Virus record (IMG/VR): IMGVR_UViG_3300044732_000144
Span: 1-26,040 of that record
Strand: one strand, 5' to 3'
Length of the DNA stretch: 26,040 nt
Origin: a virus
Shown: one piece after another, positions 24,219 through 26,040 of the stretch
Layout of the letters: each line of letters begins with the position of its first letter
Position numbering within the stretch: position 1 is the stretch's first letter
Notes under the pieces: generated by a model
What the model was told of the DNA's origin: nothing
What the model saw: only the letters and a program-made list of their open reading frames with translations
Database searches by the model: none
Translations under genes and position numbers: made by a program

Positions 24219-26040
24219 GTGCCAATCAACTCATTGGGTAACACCTACTCTGAGGACATTACCGAAGACCTACTGTATGACATTACACGGTCACAGGAGA
24301 ATACACAGTTCACTCCATCAGATATTGCATACGACTTAAGCATCAACAACATACCGTTTGTGATTAAGTCTGACAACCAATACAAGTATGTACGTGAGAC
24401 TGCACAGTACAAGAAGGACCAGTTTGATAACTCACCTGAACCAGGTGAACAATCATTACTTGGTTGGTGGCTACGGTCACAAACCTCTTGGCATAACGGT
24501 TCTGGTATTGAGTTCTATGAACCAGGTACCGACTACCAACACGTCAGTCACCGCTTTAAGGACTCTCGTGGTGTAGACGTATGGACAGTAGGTGAAATGC
24601 GCCTACACAAGAAGGTCTATCATGCTTACACTGGTATCAAAGGCATCAATGCTGCCACTGGTCAGTGGACTGACACTAGCGGTGCAACACCAGTCAATAG
24701 AGAAGTATTAGTTTCTGGTGATGACAATGGTATCCTAAAAAGGATTACTCCTGATGCCCTTAATGGTGCAGTTGCCACAGCAAACTATACTGCTGGTGCT
24801 ACATATCCTGATGGTCACGGTGGTACCGACTTCCCGTTTTACTCAGTAACCACTGATGGTTCAACTTACTATGCCGCTTGTTCACGCTGCATTCATAAGG
24901 GTACTATCGGAACCTTAACATCTGACGATGTTTTCTTTAAGCATAGCACAACCAGTAACGCTAATATTTTAGTCAAGTATGCAAAGGGTAATGTTTTTGT
25001 TGGTACGGGTAGAACTTTTGGTTTACTTCCCACTACTACAACAACTCACACACATACCACTGGTGCGGTTGATACGTTTACCAACTCAATGAACCACATC
25101 AACACCAGTTGGAACTGGGTAGATGCTACTGGTTCACCTGGTCCATTGTTCTTTGCTGGTAATGGTGGTAACAATGGTGAGATATGGTCTGCAACTATTG
25201 ACCCTAACGAATCACCAGTTACAAACACCATTAACCTAGCAGGTGCGACAATGGTATTGTCTTTGCCAGATGGTGAAACCGTCAATGCAATTCACTATTA
25301 CCTTGGGTACCTTGCCATTGGTACAAACAGAGGTGTACGTATCTGTCCAATCGGAAACAGTGGCAACCCAGTCATGGGTCCACTGCTTGTTGAAACTGCT
25401 TACCCAGTTAATGCATTTACCGAACGTGGTACCTACCTGTACGCAGCAACCAAAGTTCTTGAGGGTGCTGATACCAATGCCATACTAATTCGCATTGACC
25501 TGACTCAACAATTTGATGATGGTACATTTGCTTATGCTTATGACCTTGAGTATGAATCATCTGCTGATGGTGACAGTTCAGACTGTACTGAAGTTTACAA
25601 CATTAATGACCGTATGGTAATGGTTATCCAAGAAGATAGCGATACCGTCAAGGGTGAACTACAGATAGAACATACCACTGACTACCGAAGTTCTGGATAT
25701 GTGACAACTGGTAACATCCGTTTCAATACAACTGAACCCAAGTTCTTTAAGTTCATAACTATTAACGGTTCTATCGCTGAGGGCGATGGTATTACTGTTA
25801 CAACTATTGATGCTAACGGTAATGAGTTTGACCTGCTAACCCTGGACACCGTAAGTATTGGTTCTGAGGTAGACATTGCTCAGCCTGCTGTTGCTGTTGA
25901 ACAGATGGGTCTTAAGTTTACTTTAGTTAACGGTAGTCCGGTTACCAGTTATCCGGTACTTAAGTCCTACCAGTTAAAGGCATTACCTGCTGCTCGTAGG
26001 CAGCGACTAATCCAATACAACTTGCAGTGCTTTGACTCAG
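24219..26040 (+). CDS. Large tail protein (nozzle/tail tubular B-like), partial
   Basis: The reading frame starts with GTG at 24219, preceded by AGGAG (24209-24213) with a 5-base spacer. It stays open for 607 codons to the right edge, so the C-terminus is missing. The product starts MPINSLGNTYSEDITEDLLY and has a conserved-looking entry segment, KYVRETAQYKKDQFDNSPEP followed by GEQSLLGWWLRSQTSWHNGS. It then has repeated beta units with Gly-Asn-rich turns (e.g. VLVSGDDNGILKR, LFFAGNGGNNGEIWSATID, IGTNRGVRICPIG), which suggest a beta-propeller. Size and position after the adaptor and fibres fit a podovirus nozzle protein; a minor tail protein is the alternative. No stop or frameshift is seen. 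Confidence 0.75.
   Translation, partial: MPINSLGNTYSEDITEDLLYDITRSQENTQFTPSDIAYDLSINNIPFVIKSDNQYKYVRETAQYKKDQFDNSPEPGEQSLLGWWLRSQTSWHNGSGIEFYEPGTDYQHVSHRFKDSRGVDVWTVGEMRLHKKVYHAYTGIKGINAATGQWTDTSGATPVNREVLVSGDDNGILKRITPDALNGAVATANYTAGATYPDGHGGTDFPFYSVTTDGSTYYAACSRCIHKGTIGTLTSDDVFFKHSTTSNANILVKYAKGNVFVGTGRTFGLLPTTTTTHTHTTGAVDTFTNSMNHINTSWNWVDATGSPGPLFFAGNGGNNGEIWSATIDPNESPVTNTINLAGATMVLSLPDGETVNAIHYYLGYLAIGTNRGVRICPIGNSGNPVMGPLLVETAYPVNAFTERGTYLYAATKVLEGADTNAILIRIDLTQQFDDGTFAYAYDLEYESSADGDSSDCTEVYNINDRMVMVIQEDSDTVKGELQIEHTTDYRSSGYVTTGNIRFNTTEPKFFKFITINGSIAEGDGITVTTIDANGNEFDLLTLDTVSIGSEVDIAQPAVAVEQMGLKFTLVNGSPVTSYPVLKSYQLKALPAARRQRLIQYNLQCFDS

Noticed and set aside
24388-25488. Small + strand and - strand frames at 24388-24576, 25046-25285 and 25243-25488
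   Set aside because: They are shadows of the continuous GTG-started tail gene that covers this region.

Overview
The window is a structural (late) gene block of a tailed bacteriophage. All 31 genes that I accept lie on the + strand. They are tightly packed, and many are joined by ATGA or TAATG overlaps. No host-like housekeeping gene is present. Moderate-to-low GC and A/T-ending codons, a perfect TGTGA-N6-TCACA (CRP/GlxR-type) box and a Fur/Zur-type palindrome would fit a phage of a low-GC actinobacterium such as freshwater planktonic lineages. That host assignment is inference. No tape measure or tail-tube gene appears, and candidates for a podovirus-type adaptor and nozzle are present, so a short-tailed virion is the best guess.

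Layout. Positions 1-415 are noncoding and rich in palindromes: a Fur/Zur-like box, a CRP-like box, competing long stems, and two 7-bp hairpins with the same loop just before the first gene. The head module covers 416-14602. It holds terminase large subunit (with a TerS-like HTH at its N-terminus), portal, a proteasome/HslV-type Ntn hydrolase where a prohead protease normally sits, two small proteins, a 1880-aa virion protein and two companion proteins, a structured 120-bp leader, scaffold, major capsid protein and a terminator-like hairpin. Positions 14681-16399 encode small connector, membrane or fibre-base proteins and a collagen-like fibre with a tail-collar C-terminus. Positions 16402-17843 hold a GT2/TPR glycosyltransferase flanked by two Cys-rich paralogues. 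Positions 17856-20240 hold six consecutive small, mostly very basic proteins that resemble a histone H1/protamine island. Positions 20240-26040 hold a probable head-tail adaptor, three tandem fibre-plus-small-protein cassettes with related C-terminal heads, and a GTG-started large tail protein that runs off the right edge.

How it may work: TerL pumps DNA through the portal into a capsid built from scaffold and MCP. The Ntn hydrolase is the best candidate for processing scaffold or other head proteins. The 1880-aa protein and its neighbours are candidates for internal or ejected proteins, and the basic island may help condense or deliver DNA. The fibre cassettes and the collagen-like fibre (possibly glycosylated by the adjacent GT2 enzyme) would recognise the host.

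Most interesting points: the proteasome-like enzyme at the prohead-protease locus, the basic-protein island, the two host-type regulator boxes in the leader, and the tandem fibre cassettes with compositionally distinct heads.
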